Assembly: GCF_000720115.1 (NCBI RefSeq) | Contig: NZ_JOIR01000024.1 | Coordinates: 21,740 to 85,739, forward strand | From: Streptomyces sp. NRRL F-2580 | Lineage (GTDB): Bacteria > Actinomycetota > Actinomycetes > Streptomycetales > Streptomycetaceae | DNA length: 64,000 nt | Direction: 5' to 3' | In this document: positions 51,801 to 59,698 of the stretch, piece after piece | Layout of the letters: every line of letters starts with the position of its first letter | How positions within the stretch are numbered: the first letter of the stretch is position 1 | Program-made: the position numbers and the translations under genes | The notes under the pieces: model-generated | What the model was told of the DNA's origin: nothing | What the model saw: the letters and a program-made list of their open reading frames with translations, nothing else | The model's database searches: none

Positions 51801-53461
51801 TTCAGCGGGACGTAGGCGCTGCCCGCGCGCAGGGTGCCGAGCCAGCCCGCCACCAGGGCGGGGCCGCGCGCGGCGAGCACGGGGACGACGCCGCCGATGC
51901 CGCCTGCGCCTTCGGAGCCGAGGCGCGCGGCGACCGACCAGGACCAGTCGTCGAGCTCGCCCCTGCTGAGCCGGGTGTCGCCCACGCGGACGGCGGTGGC
52001 GTGCGGGTCGTCGGCCAGCCGGGAGGCGAGCACGTCGAGCAGCGTCCGGTCGGCGGGCGGTTCGTTTCTGCTCAGGTCCTTGCGGGGTCCGGCCAGCACG
52101 CCCGGGATGGCGGCGCCCGGAGCCCTGCTGGACAGGGGGAGCGCGGCCAGCGCGGTCTCCGGGGCGCGCACGGCTGCGGCAAGGAGTGCGAGATAGGCGT
52201 CCCGGAAGCGCTCGGCGGTCTCTTCGGAACAGAGCGCGAGGTCGTACTCGATGGTGCCGACGACCCCGTCGGCACGCTGCTCGATCAGGAGGAGCAGGTC
52301 GTACCGGGCGGTGCCGGTGGGCAGCAGTTCCGGCTGCTCCCAGCGGTGGTGGCCCGATGCGCGGGGGGCCGGCATGTTCTGCAGGCCGAAGGCGACCTCC
52401 ACCAGCGGGCCCCGGCCGGATCCCCGCTTGGCGGCGGTCAGTGCCGTGAGCCGGTCGAAGGGGATGTCCTGGTGGGCCAGGGACCGGAAGGACTCCGTAC
52501 GCGACCGCAGGCACAACTCTTCGAACGTGATGTCGGGTGCGGGGCCGCACCGGAGCGGAACCGTGTTGACGAAGCAGCCGACCACGCCCTCCAGGACGGG
52601 CTTCGGGCGGTTCGCCATGACGGTGCCGACGACGAAGTCCTCCGCCCCCGACCAGCGGCGCAGCACCTCCTGGAAAGCGGCGAAGAGCACGACGAAGGGG
52701 GTCGCCCGCAGCCGGGTGGCGACCAGGCCGGTCTCCTCCCACAGGTCCGCCGGCACGGAGAACGCCAGATGACCGCCCGTGCGGACGTCGTCGCTGGGCG
52801 CGCCTCGGCCGGGGAACAGCGGAGAGTCGGCCGCCTCGGCCAGCTCGTCGGCGCGTCGGGCCGCCCGGCCCTCCACATCGCGCTGCTGCCAGGACTCGCT
52901 CTCCCACGCGGCGAAGTCGGCGTACTGGAGCGCCGGTTCGCCGGAGGGGACGCCACCCTGGGACAGGGCCGCGTCGTACGCCTCGCGCAGGTCGTCGAAG
53001 AACGTCGCCAGGGACCAGCCGTCGAAAGCGATGTGATGGACCGTCAGCAAGAGGGTGTCACCCTCGGGCGCTCCCTGCCACAGGTGGCACCGCAGCAGGG
53101 GCCCGCTCTCCAGGTCGAAGGGGACCCGCGCGACGGCGTCGAGCTCGTCCGGACCCGGCCTGGTATCGAGTGCGCTCACCGTGACGTCGACGGCACGGGG
53201 CGGGCCCACGACCTGCACGGGCCGGCCGTCGTGCGACGCGTACGTGGTGCGCAGCGCCTCATGACGAGTGGTCAGGTGCAGTAAAGCCCGGCGCAGGGCC
53301 GGCACGTCCACCGTCTCGCTCCAGCGGAGCAGCAGCGGCACGTTGTAGGCGGCAGTGCCGGGATGGGCCTGCTCGATGAACCACAGGCTCTGCTGCGCCG
53401 CGGAAAGGGGCGCCTGGGACGCACCGCGCCGGCCGAGGACCGGGGTGTTCTGATCAGCCAT
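48830..53461 (-). CDS. NRPS C-A-PCP-C (contains TTA codon)
   Basis: A 1543-residue synthetase. C1 (about 20-440) has VHHIAFDGWSLATFF. A (about 480-980) has IYTSGTTGRPKSVPVPH, YGPTEVSCTSLS, MYRTGDRVVV and TPNDKIDFRAL. The PCP (about 1010-1085) has FFALGGHSLLAVRMLA. C2 (about 1110-1530) has CHHIVADGWAQQLLM. Both C domains keep HHxxxDG. The hand-derived A code is D-P-F-S-H-G-V-C-T, which matches no standard amino acid I know. It ends in a C domain, requiring a carrier in trans (the adjacent free PCP). Codon 60 (53282-53284) is TTA, a bldA target. ATG 53461 overlaps the upstream stop by 8 bp. Confidence 0.93.
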   Translation of the reverse strand: MADQNTPVLGRRGASQAPLSAAQQSLWFIEQAHPGTAAYNVPLLLRWSETVDVPALRRALLHLTTRHEALRTTYASHDGRPVQVVGPPRAVDVTVSALDTRPGPDELDAVARVPFDLESGPLLRCHLWQGAPEGDTLLLTVHHIAFDGWSLATFFDDLREAYDAALSQGGVPSGEPALQYADFAAWESESWQQRDVEGRAARRADELAEAADSPLFPGRGAPSDDVRTGGHLAFSVPADLWEETGLVATRLRATPFVVLFAAFQEVLRRWSGAEDFVVGTVMANRPKPVLEGVVGCFVNTVPLRCGPAPDITFEELCLRSRTESFRSLAHQDIPFDRLTALTAAKRGSGRGPLVEVAFGLQNMPAPRASGHHRWEQPELLPTGTARYDLLLLIEQRADGVVGTIEYDLALCSEETAERFRDAYLALLAAAVRAPETALAALPLSSRAPGAAIPGVLAGPRKDLSRNEPPADRTLLDVLASRLADDPHATAVRVGDTRLSRGELDDWSWSVAARLGSEGAGGIGGVVPVLAARGPALVAGWLGTLRAGSAYVPLNLDTPVERLEHVLGDLDARVVLADAAGAAALRRVNTDVRVIDVEGLRHGPQGERRSPALTGDDTAVVIYTSGTTGRPKSVPVPHRGLANTVLWWADDAGLGPDDRLLCVVGTSFDPATFETFRALASGAELVYADDVERKDGRALLRLLRTSTVVSMTPGLLRAVLDAEDRADTAGAGHPGTSLRLIHLGGEKLTRALAAECARRWQVSLRNVYGPTEVSCTSLSASVDPDDPQAPPIGSPVWNTRAYVLGPAGEELPPGVPGELYLAGDGVSRGYLGRPDLTAAAFLADPFAPADEPDARMYRTGDRVVVRGDGLIEYLGRADDQVKILGNRIEPAEVAALLEEQHEAVLSAAVTVDEDDPERLVAYVVLADPGAAPTHDELVGPLLRWLPAAVLPGAVHAVDALPMTPNDKIDFRALRALRDVPLPRAERRAAELDPAQRWASEQFLSALGADGRLGASAEALRAGSLAPDDDFFALGGHSLLAVRMLAAIEREDGAAPALGAFLAQPTVDGLARLRETAPGGPRDGAAPTPQGGRHPATPIQQRMVFLDRLASQRTAYLAPTVVEFTGPVDRRALAQALTHVLGHHPALRSRFALDRDSRQVFYTTDGTAPEVRLSDWTGRGDERFAEHLKELCWTPFDLAEEAPARAEIAAVGDRTVLVLVCHHIVADGWAQQLLMRQLGEAYRAVVAGVRPDLPPAVHPGALPDGWAALGADQRAARIEVLLERLRGAPTDIELPRDRERPSVQDTAADSCAVRLSGATSARLREVLAGAGVTTSMAAPALLAAALARPGGQRDFLFAFPWAGRESVAGTEAVAMLIKTLVLRVDLRDDPTWRQLLSSVRKESLTSYQYADVPFEELVAGLDPGRGLGRPPVTPVLVTAASGPPAVPDLGPGVGARQATPPGLRIKYELELMLRDTDDRIELELSYSTALFDRTTVDALLSDVARAADLLATHPDFRVLNDLTPAPQGAHADRPEQGPETGEIQP

Positions 53462-55328
53462 TTTCGTGCCCACCCGTCCCGCGACCGGACATCGAGCGCC
53501 GCACCACGTCGATCAGTTCGGTCAGGTCGGCCGCCAGCAGGACGTCCGCGGGGCCGAGGTCGACCGACGCGGCCTCGCTGATGCGCGACGACAGCTGGAT
53601 CGCGAGGATGGAGTTGCCGCCGGACGCGATGAAGTTGTCGTCGACGCGGGCGTCGGGCACGTCGAGGACCTCGCACCACAGGCGCAGGACGTCGCGGGCC
53701 ACGGAGTCCGGATCGGGAAGTCCGTCATCGGCGGAACTGGCGGAACCGGCGGGTGCCGGCTGCGGCGTTCCCGCCTCGGCACCGCCCGCCAGCAGTGCGG
53801 CACGGTCCACCTTGCCGGTGGGGCCGAGCGGCAACCGGTCCAGAACGCTCCACCGGGCCGGAAGCATGTAATCGGGCAGCACCTCGGTGAGGGCGGCCTG
53901 CAACTTTTCCACGACAGCGGCGTGTTCGAGGGTGTCGTGGGCCGCGGCCGGCACCACGAAGCCGACGAGCGCGGCCGAGGCCCCCTCGGCGATCTTCTCG
54001 ACCACCGCGGTCTCGACGAGTCCCGTGGCGACGGCTGCCCGCTCGATCTCCTCCAGCTCGACGCGGAAGCCCCGCACCTTCACCTGCCGGTCGAGGCGCC
54101 CGAAGATCTCCAGTCGGCCGTCCCGGCCCCTGCTCACCACGTCGCCGGTGCGGTACAGCGTGCCCAGGTCCTCGGAACCGGGAACGGTGACGAACCGTTC
54201 GGCCGTGAGGTCGGGGCGGCCTTCATAACCGAGCGCGACGCCCGGTCCGCCGATGCACAGTTCGCCGCGCTCTCCGTCCGGGACGGGGAGCAGGTCGGGT
54301 CCGAGCACGTGGAGCGTGGTGTGCTGGATCGCGTGGCCGATCGGCACCCGGTCCGTGTGGTCGAGGCGCTCGGGCGTGAGGTCGTAGTACGTGGCGAAGG
54401 TGGTGACCTCCGTCGGTCCGTACACGTTGACCAGGCGCTTCGGCGGTCCGGCCGCCAGCACGCGGCGCGCGGCCTCGGGCGTGAGGGCCTCGCCGCCCAC
54501 GAGCAGGGTGTCCAGGACGCCCAGGGCGGCGGGCCGCTCATGGGCGATCATGTGGAACAGCGCCGTGGTCAGGAACAGCGCGTCGACCCGCTCGGTACGC
54601 AGCAGCTCCAGCCAGCCGTCGAGGCCGGCGGCGACCACGGGCGGCAGGACCACGACGGTGGCGCGGGCGGACAGGGCCGCCCAGATCTCGAAGGTGGTGG
54701 CGTCGAAACTCGGGTTGGCGGCGTTGCCCACGCGGGTGCCCGGCCCGATGGTGCAGTACGTCGGGTCGTCGACGAGGCGGCGCACGGCACGGTGGGGCAC
54801 GACGACCGCCTTGGGCAGACCGCTCGTGCCGGAGGTGAAGTTCACGTACAGCGCGTCGTCGGCACCGCTCGCGTGACTGGTGCCCAGGGGGTCGCCCGCG
54901 CACTCACGGACCACCTCGATCACGGGCAGCCCCGGAGCCAGCGCCTGCACACGGGCGATGTCGCCGGGTGCGCCGATGACGGCGCGCGCCGCGGTGTCGG
55001 TCAGCTGTGCGGCGCGGCGTCGCGACGGCGCGCCGTTGTCGAGTGGTACGTAGCGTGCTCCTGTGCGGGCCACGGCGAGCATGGCCACCACGAGGTCCGC
55101 ACTGCGGTCCAGGGCGATCCCGCAGGCGTCGCCGGGGCCGACGCCCGCGGCGGTCAGCCGCGCGGCGACGGAACCGGCCAGGTTCCACAGGTCGCGGTAG
55201 GTGAGGCGACGTCCGGTGGTCGCCTCGTGCACGGCGAGCGCGTCGGGGTGGTGCTGCGCGTGCTGTCCGATGGGGTGGTGCACTCCGGCCACATTGTCGG
55301 CCCGGGAGTAGGCATTCTGGGTGTCCAT
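53454..55328 (-). CDS. NRPS loading module A-PCP (branched aliphatic code)
   Basis: A 624-residue protein. The A domain (about 10-500) has NFTSGTSGLPKAVVVPH, YGPTEVTTFATYY, LYRTGDVVSRG and GPTGKVDRAALL. The PCP (about 540-610) has NFIASGGNSILAIQL. The pocket residues are D-A-F-F-L-G-V-T-F, close to Ile/Val-type codes (for example DAFFYGITF for Ile). With no C domain and position before C-A-PCP-C, it is probably the starter module. ATG 55328 is chosen; an in-frame GTG at 55385, 1 nt after the flavoprotein stop, is an alternative. Confidence 0.9.
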   Translation of the reverse strand: MDTQNAYSRADNVAGVHHPIGQHAQHHPDALAVHEATTGRRLTYRDLWNLAGSVAARLTAAGVGPGDACGIALDRSADLVVAMLAVARTGARYVPLDNGAPSRRRAAQLTDTAARAVIGAPGDIARVQALAPGLPVIEVVRECAGDPLGTSHASGADDALYVNFTSGTSGLPKAVVVPHRAVRRLVDDPTYCTIGPGTRVGNAANPSFDATTFEIWAALSARATVVVLPPVVAAGLDGWLELLRTERVDALFLTTALFHMIAHERPAALGVLDTLLVGGEALTPEAARRVLAAGPPKRLVNVYGPTEVTTFATYYDLTPERLDHTDRVPIGHAIQHTTLHVLGPDLLPVPDGERGELCIGGPGVALGYEGRPDLTAERFVTVPGSEDLGTLYRTGDVVSRGRDGRLEIFGRLDRQVKVRGFRVELEEIERAAVATGLVETAVVEKIAEGASAALVGFVVPAAAHDTLEHAAVVEKLQAALTEVLPDYMLPARWSVLDRLPLGPTGKVDRAALLAGGAEAGTPQPAPAGSASSADDGLPDPDSVARDVLRLWCEVLDVPDARVDDNFIASGGNSILAIQLSSRISEAASVDLGPADVLLAADLTELIDVVRRSMSGRGTGGHENG

Positions 55329-55386
55329 GACGAGTGGCGTCTCTTGAGAGGTCGGATACGGGCGAGGGTCCGGCGCGTGGGCCACG

Positions 55387-57714
55387 TCAGGCTGCAGTGG
55401 TCTGCTTCCAGAAGGTGCGCAGCCAGCAGAGGACGTTTCGCATGGCGTGGTGGTTCGCGTCGGGCTTCATCGCACCGCCCTGGAAGAACCGCTGGCCCTC
55501 GATGGCGGGGCCGAGCACGGAGATCCGGTCGTCGACGGAGCCGTCCGGGCGGATCACCCGGAAGTCCTCGGTGAGGTCGAGGCCGCCCGGTTCGAAGGCC
55601 TCGCCACCGCCGGTGTGCGGGTTGCGCCAGACGCGTACGAGCCCGCGGCGCAGCAGGTTCGGGTAGAGCGGCGCGATGTCGGCCGAGGCGTCGAAGGAGG
55701 GGACCCGGCCGTCGACCAGGACGTCGATCGGGCGGACGGCGCCGGTGCGCGGACCTCTGACGACGAGGGTGTCGCCGTCCGTTTCCACCCGAGCCAACGG
55801 CCCGGGGGACACGTCCAGGATTCCGTGCTCGATGAGCGCCTGGATCCGCTCCATGACCTCCGGCACCGGACCGTACGCCAGTCGGTTGTGCTGGCGCAGC
55901 CAGCTGCCGAGGAAGGTGCGGTGCGCGTCGGCGTGCAGGCCGCCGAAGTTGACGGCGTGCACGATGGCGGGGCGCAGGCCGCGCCAGACGCCGTCCGCCG
56001 CGGTCTTGGCGGGGTTGGTGAAGGTGCCCTGCCGCGCCCAGACGTGATCGACCGTCATGAACTCGACCATGGCCTTGCGGTACTGCTCGGGCGACGTCTG
56101 ATCGCTCGGCGCGATCGGTTCGAGGGTGCGTTCCCAGGAGAACAGGTTGCCGGAGGGAAGGACGGCGTGCCGGCTCGGCGACTCCAGGCCGGCGACGATC
56201 GAGGCCACCTCGGCCGGGTCGTCGAGCGCTGCTTCCAGCCGCTCCCTGGCGCTCTGTCCGAGAACCACGTCCACGTAGCGCCACAGCAGGGTGTCGAAGC
56301 ACCAGGGCCGCACCTCGGCGCGGAGGGAGACGTACGGCGAACGACCGAGGAGGAACGACTCCAGGGCGTCGACTGCCTCCGCGACGGCGCGCTCGATCGG
56401 CGCCGTCAGCATGCGGACGGATTCCTCGGTCGGTGCGGTCTCCGCGGTCCGGTCGAGGAAGTCCCGCCGGGCGGCGGCCGTGGCCTCCGCGAGGTGTCCG
56501 CCGAAGTCTTCCCCGAACAGCGTCTCGTAGTACAGCAACCACATTTCGGCCACGATGAGCGGAAACAGGTGGCGCTCGTAGTCAATTTGGCGCGATACCG
56601 ATCGTCCCACCCTGACCGGGTCGCTCCCGAAGTTCTCGCGCAGCCGGTCAACGGATTCCACGGTAAGGAATATTCCTTTCCGTTTTTTCTTCTTCGCACC
56701 GGACGAACCGGACTCGTGGGGCCGGGCGAAGGCGAACAGACCGGATTCACTGAAGGCGACGATGGAACGCGGCTCGTGCCCGGACGGCACATAGCGCAGT
56801 TCACCGGTGGCGGCCCGCTGGAAGAGGCCGCCACGGCCCTCCGTAAGATGCAGGATGACGTCGATGCCCGTGAGCATGGTTCCGGCACAACCGACCACCC
56901 GGCCGGGTCCTGCATTCTCCGTAGTGAGTCGCTCACGCAGCGGGTAGGCGCTGGGCACGAAAACGGAACCGGGTGTACGAGCGGCGGACTCGACCCACTG
57001 CCGGGTGCGCTCCGAACGCATGGGATCGTTGTAGGAGTGACCGGTCAGGAGGAGTACCTGGTCGACGGCCGTCCGCGTCACGGCGCCGTTCCGCACGTCG
57101 CCCACGGGGGCCGACGTGACGAGGAGCGTACCTTCTTCTCCCTTTTCGGCGAGGTCCTCGATGTCGGTGACCTCACTGTGGTGCAGGGTCACCGTGACCG
57201 AGGGCTGGGAACGCAGAATTTCCACGTACTCGGAAAAGTGCTCACGCAGCGCGAGGCCGTGCAGATAGCGCTTGGGCCAGCTGTCCGGATCGATGTCGAA
57301 GCGGGGATCCCCGGTACCTTCGAACTTTCGCCTGCACCAGTCGTACAGGTTGGGGCGAAGCTCCGCGGGAAGCAGCGGGCCCGCGTCTTCGACGCTCTCG
57401 TCCGCGCCGAAGGACACATGCCTGGCGATGCGGTTGAGGAAGCTCGTGGGAGCCTGCGCGTCGCTGTGCACCGCGCCGGCACCGAAATGACCGGTGCGGT
57501 CGAAGACGTGGATGTCGAGCTCGACGGAGCCGTCACGAGAGGTTACGGAAGCGGCGAGGCGCTCCATTGCGTAGGTGCAGTACGGGCCGCCGCCGACAAT
57601 TGCCAGGCGTATCCGGGCCAGTCCTCCCTCTCTACCCGCAACTCCTCCCACTTCCCCATGAATACCGGATTCGGACATACTGGCCGGTTTGGCCAGATTC
57701 TCCGCAGGCTGCAC
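55387..57714 (-). CDS. FAD/NAD(P)-binding oxidoreductase
   Basis: A 775-residue protein with an N-terminal dinucleotide fold at about 35-50 (RLAIVGGGPYCTYAMERL), VFDRTGHFGAGAVHSD, a second nucleotide-binding region VVGCAGTMLTGIDVILHLTE and a long helical middle. It resembles large FAD-NAD(P)-binding proteins found beside NRPS genes, related distantly to N-hydroxylating monooxygenases; the reaction is unknown. The GTG at 57714 is preferred over ATG 57678 because GGGGGAG lies 9 nt upstream. It is the first gene of the long minus-strand operon. The internal tract KKKKRKG (near residue 345) is unusual. Confidence 0.82.
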   Translation of the reverse strand: MQPAENLAKPASMSESGIHGEVGGVAGREGGLARIRLAIVGGGPYCTYAMERLAASVTSRDGSVELDIHVFDRTGHFGAGAVHSDAQAPTSFLNRIARHVSFGADESVEDAGPLLPAELRPNLYDWCRRKFEGTGDPRFDIDPDSWPKRYLHGLALREHFSEYVEILRSQPSVTVTLHHSEVTDIEDLAEKGEEGTLLVTSAPVGDVRNGAVTRTAVDQVLLLTGHSYNDPMRSERTRQWVESAARTPGSVFVPSAYPLRERLTTENAGPGRVVGCAGTMLTGIDVILHLTEGRGGLFQRAATGELRYVPSGHEPRSIVAFSESGLFAFARPHESGSSGAKKKKRKGIFLTVESVDRLRENFGSDPVRVGRSVSRQIDYERHLFPLIVAEMWLLYYETLFGEDFGGHLAEATAAARRDFLDRTAETAPTEESVRMLTAPIERAVAEAVDALESFLLGRSPYVSLRAEVRPWCFDTLLWRYVDVVLGQSARERLEAALDDPAEVASIVAGLESPSRHAVLPSGNLFSWERTLEPIAPSDQTSPEQYRKAMVEFMTVDHVWARQGTFTNPAKTAADGVWRGLRPAIVHAVNFGGLHADAHRTFLGSWLRQHNRLAYGPVPEVMERIQALIEHGILDVSPGPLARVETDGDTLVVRGPRTGAVRPIDVLVDGRVPSFDASADIAPLYPNLLRRGLVRVWRNPHTGGGEAFEPGGLDLTEDFRVIRPDGSVDDRISVLGPAIEGQRFFQGGAMKPDANHHAMRNVLCWLRTFWKQTTAA

Positions 57715-59109
57715 TGATTCCTACTCCCCCGTTGCACAAGAACAGCTATCGGCGACGAGCGCCAACCAATCCCCGTGTCGCATCAATCCTCGTCGCAGTC
57801 GACATGACCCTCGGCCGTGCGAATAGCCGGGCAGAACGACGACTGCGCAAACCTACACTCCCGCGAAGCGCACGGCACCCTCCAGCCATTCGGAATTAAC
57901 CGGGGAGCCGTTCAAGATCCATCGAGTGTAGCCCTTCGAATTATCTCTGACTACCCTAATTTTCAGGTCCTATGGAGCCGAAACGGACGGAAGCACCCCT
58001 AACCCGAAGGATCGGTGACACCTCGTCAGTCTTCAACGGGTGATACGACAAAGACCACCGGTCCGGCCTCCAGCCGTGACGAGTTCTGGCCAAAATCGGA
58101 CACTCGGGCCCCAATAGACGCGAGCCAAACAGGCCCGTCGAGTATTCAAAGGCGGGCTTTGTCTTCCCTGGTCCGGGAATCACGGCCACATACGCCTCAC
58201 CGCAAGCCGACTCCTGCGCCACAGCGTCTCTGGTGGCGGACGGAGCGGTTCCCGGCGAGCGGCCGTGACGCTCGCCATCGTGACGGGACCGCGCGGAAGA
58301 GTGCGGTGTCGGCAACCTTGGCAGTAGCCCTGCCATCTCGCTCAGCGGCAGGTCGTCCTGACGGTCGAGCGCCGCAAACAGCGTGCCACCGAATCACGTT
58401 CGGCGTGGCGCTCACGCCCGCCGCCCCGGCGGCCGGCCCAGCCGTACGGCCGTCGAAGTCGAGGACCTACGGGGCCACCGCGCACCCCGGCAACCCGGCC
58501 GGACGGAAGGTGGCGCAGGTCAGGCCCAATGCAAGCGGCGCGCCGTCGAGTTCACTGCGCCAGTACTCCCCCCAATGCTGAAGCGGATCGGAAGCCAGAG
58601 CGTGCTCGGCACACGCGGATGCGTGAACTGTAGGGACCGGAGCGGGCGTTGGGTATCAATCACCTCGCGGGCGACCTACGGCTCCCGAGGATCCTGCCAC
58701 AACATGCATCGGCCAACTATCGCGCAGATCACACAGTCCGGCACCGCCCGCAGGACCTCCGCAAGTGGAGGAGGAGGGTCCGCCGCGTCGGCTCCGGGAA
58801 CCGGGGGGAACAGCGGCCTCGGGGAGGGTGCGTAACCAACGCAAACCCCGTCGGCGTCGCTGTCATCCGACACCCAACTCCCTTGCCACCAGCGGAGATA
58901 CGGTCACTACCAACCTCGGGCAAACACCCCCCAACGCGAAGAAGAACACCTTCGAAGTGAACGGCGAACCCTGCTAGCCTTCCGGATGCATGTGCGGGGG
59001 CCATGTACGTTTTGGCGTGCCGCGCTGGAGTACCGCGCCATCTTCTGCCACGCCGCCCGACCGACCGGGCTGGCCTCCTCGGCGGAACCAAGGACGGAGA
59101 CATCCCCAT
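57715..59109. other. 1.4-kb divergent intergenic region
   Basis: This lies between the flavoprotein gene (minus) and the SnoaL-like gene (plus). It is less GC-rich near 57880-57980 and should contain promoters for the 27-kb minus operon and the plus-strand unit. No convincing large gene is found. A short minus-strand trace (RQDDLPLSEMAGLLPR near 58340) and a possible 65-codon gene (58676-58873) are the only coding-like spots. It may contain decayed regulatory genes, since no pathway-specific regulator is seen in the cluster. Confidence 0.5.
58676..58873 (-). CDS. Possible small Cys-containing hypothetical protein
   Basis: A 65-codon frame begins GTG with GGGAG 4 nt upstream. The product is Pro-rich with four cysteines (DGVCVGYAP and DCVICAIVGRCMLWQDP). 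Third-position GC bias is weaker than in neighbouring genes, and I do not recognise a family. It could be spurious. Confidence 0.22.
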   Translation of the reverse strand: MSDDSDADGVCVGYAPSPRPLFPPVPGADAADPPPPLAEVLRAVPDCVICAIVGRCMLWQDPREP

Positions 59110-59484
59110 ATGACGGCCTCCATCAACACGGCGGAGGAACTGATCCCCCGCTACTACGACTGCGTCGACCGCCAGGACCCGGCGATGTTCGACCTGTTCC
59201 ACCCCTCCATCCGCTACAAGCGACCGGGCTACCCCCTGATCCAGGGAATGGCTGAATTCCGCGAGTTCTACGCCACCCGCCGTGTCATCGTGGAGGGCCG
59301 GCACGTCGTCGACGCGTTGTTCCACTCGGACCGACAGGTCGCGGTCGAGGGACGGTTCACCGGCATCCTCCGTGACGGTTCACGCGCCGACCTGACCTTC
59401 AGCGACTTCTTCGACCTCGTCGAGGAGGCGGGCACGGTCCTCATCGCGTCGCGCCGCACCTACTTCGACGACACGCGAGTGTGA
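59110..59484 (+). CDS. SnoaL-like/NTF2-fold protein
   Basis: This 124-residue protein has the SnoaL-like cone fold: PRYYDCVDRQDPAMFDLFHP, IRYKRPGYPLIQGMAEFREF, RVIVEGRHVVDALFHSDRQV and SDFFDLVEEAGTVLIASRRT. NTF2-like proteins act as small isomerases, hydrolases or hydroxylase partners in natural-product pathways. GGAG lies about 10 nt upstream of ATG. It is followed 214 bp later, same strand, by the A-PCP-C synthetase, so a tailoring role for that module's product is plausible. The reaction cannot be read from the sequence. Confidence 0.82.
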   Translation: MTASINTAEELIPRYYDCVDRQDPAMFDLFHPSIRYKRPGYPLIQGMAEFREFYATRRVIVEGRHVVDALFHSDRQVAVEGRFTGILRDGSRADLTFSDFFDLVEEAGTVLIASRRTYFDDTRV

Positions 59485-59698
59485 CGGTCCGTCGCAGCAA
59501 GGCCCGCGCATGCCCCAGAGCCACGACCAGAGGTGTTCACCCGGGTCGCGGCGCCCGGCACGGCGCCCCGCCGCGTTGACGGACCGCGCGAGTACGTCCC
59601 GTACGCGCTGCGGCCCTCCGCCTTGCGACGTACCGCACCGGACACCGCGACCTGGCATATCTTCCCGGCCACGGCACTAGCTGAAAGACCGATGACCC

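Noticed and set aside
55387..57714. GHSY motif in the flavoprotein as a possible acyltransferase nucleophile
   Set aside because: It sits in an FAD-binding protein without alpha/beta-hydrolase or AT context; it is not a GHSxG active site.
57678..57714. ATG at 57678 as the start of the flavoprotein
   Set aside because: No ribosome binding site precedes it closely, whereas the GTG at 57714 has GGGGGAG 9 nt upstream.
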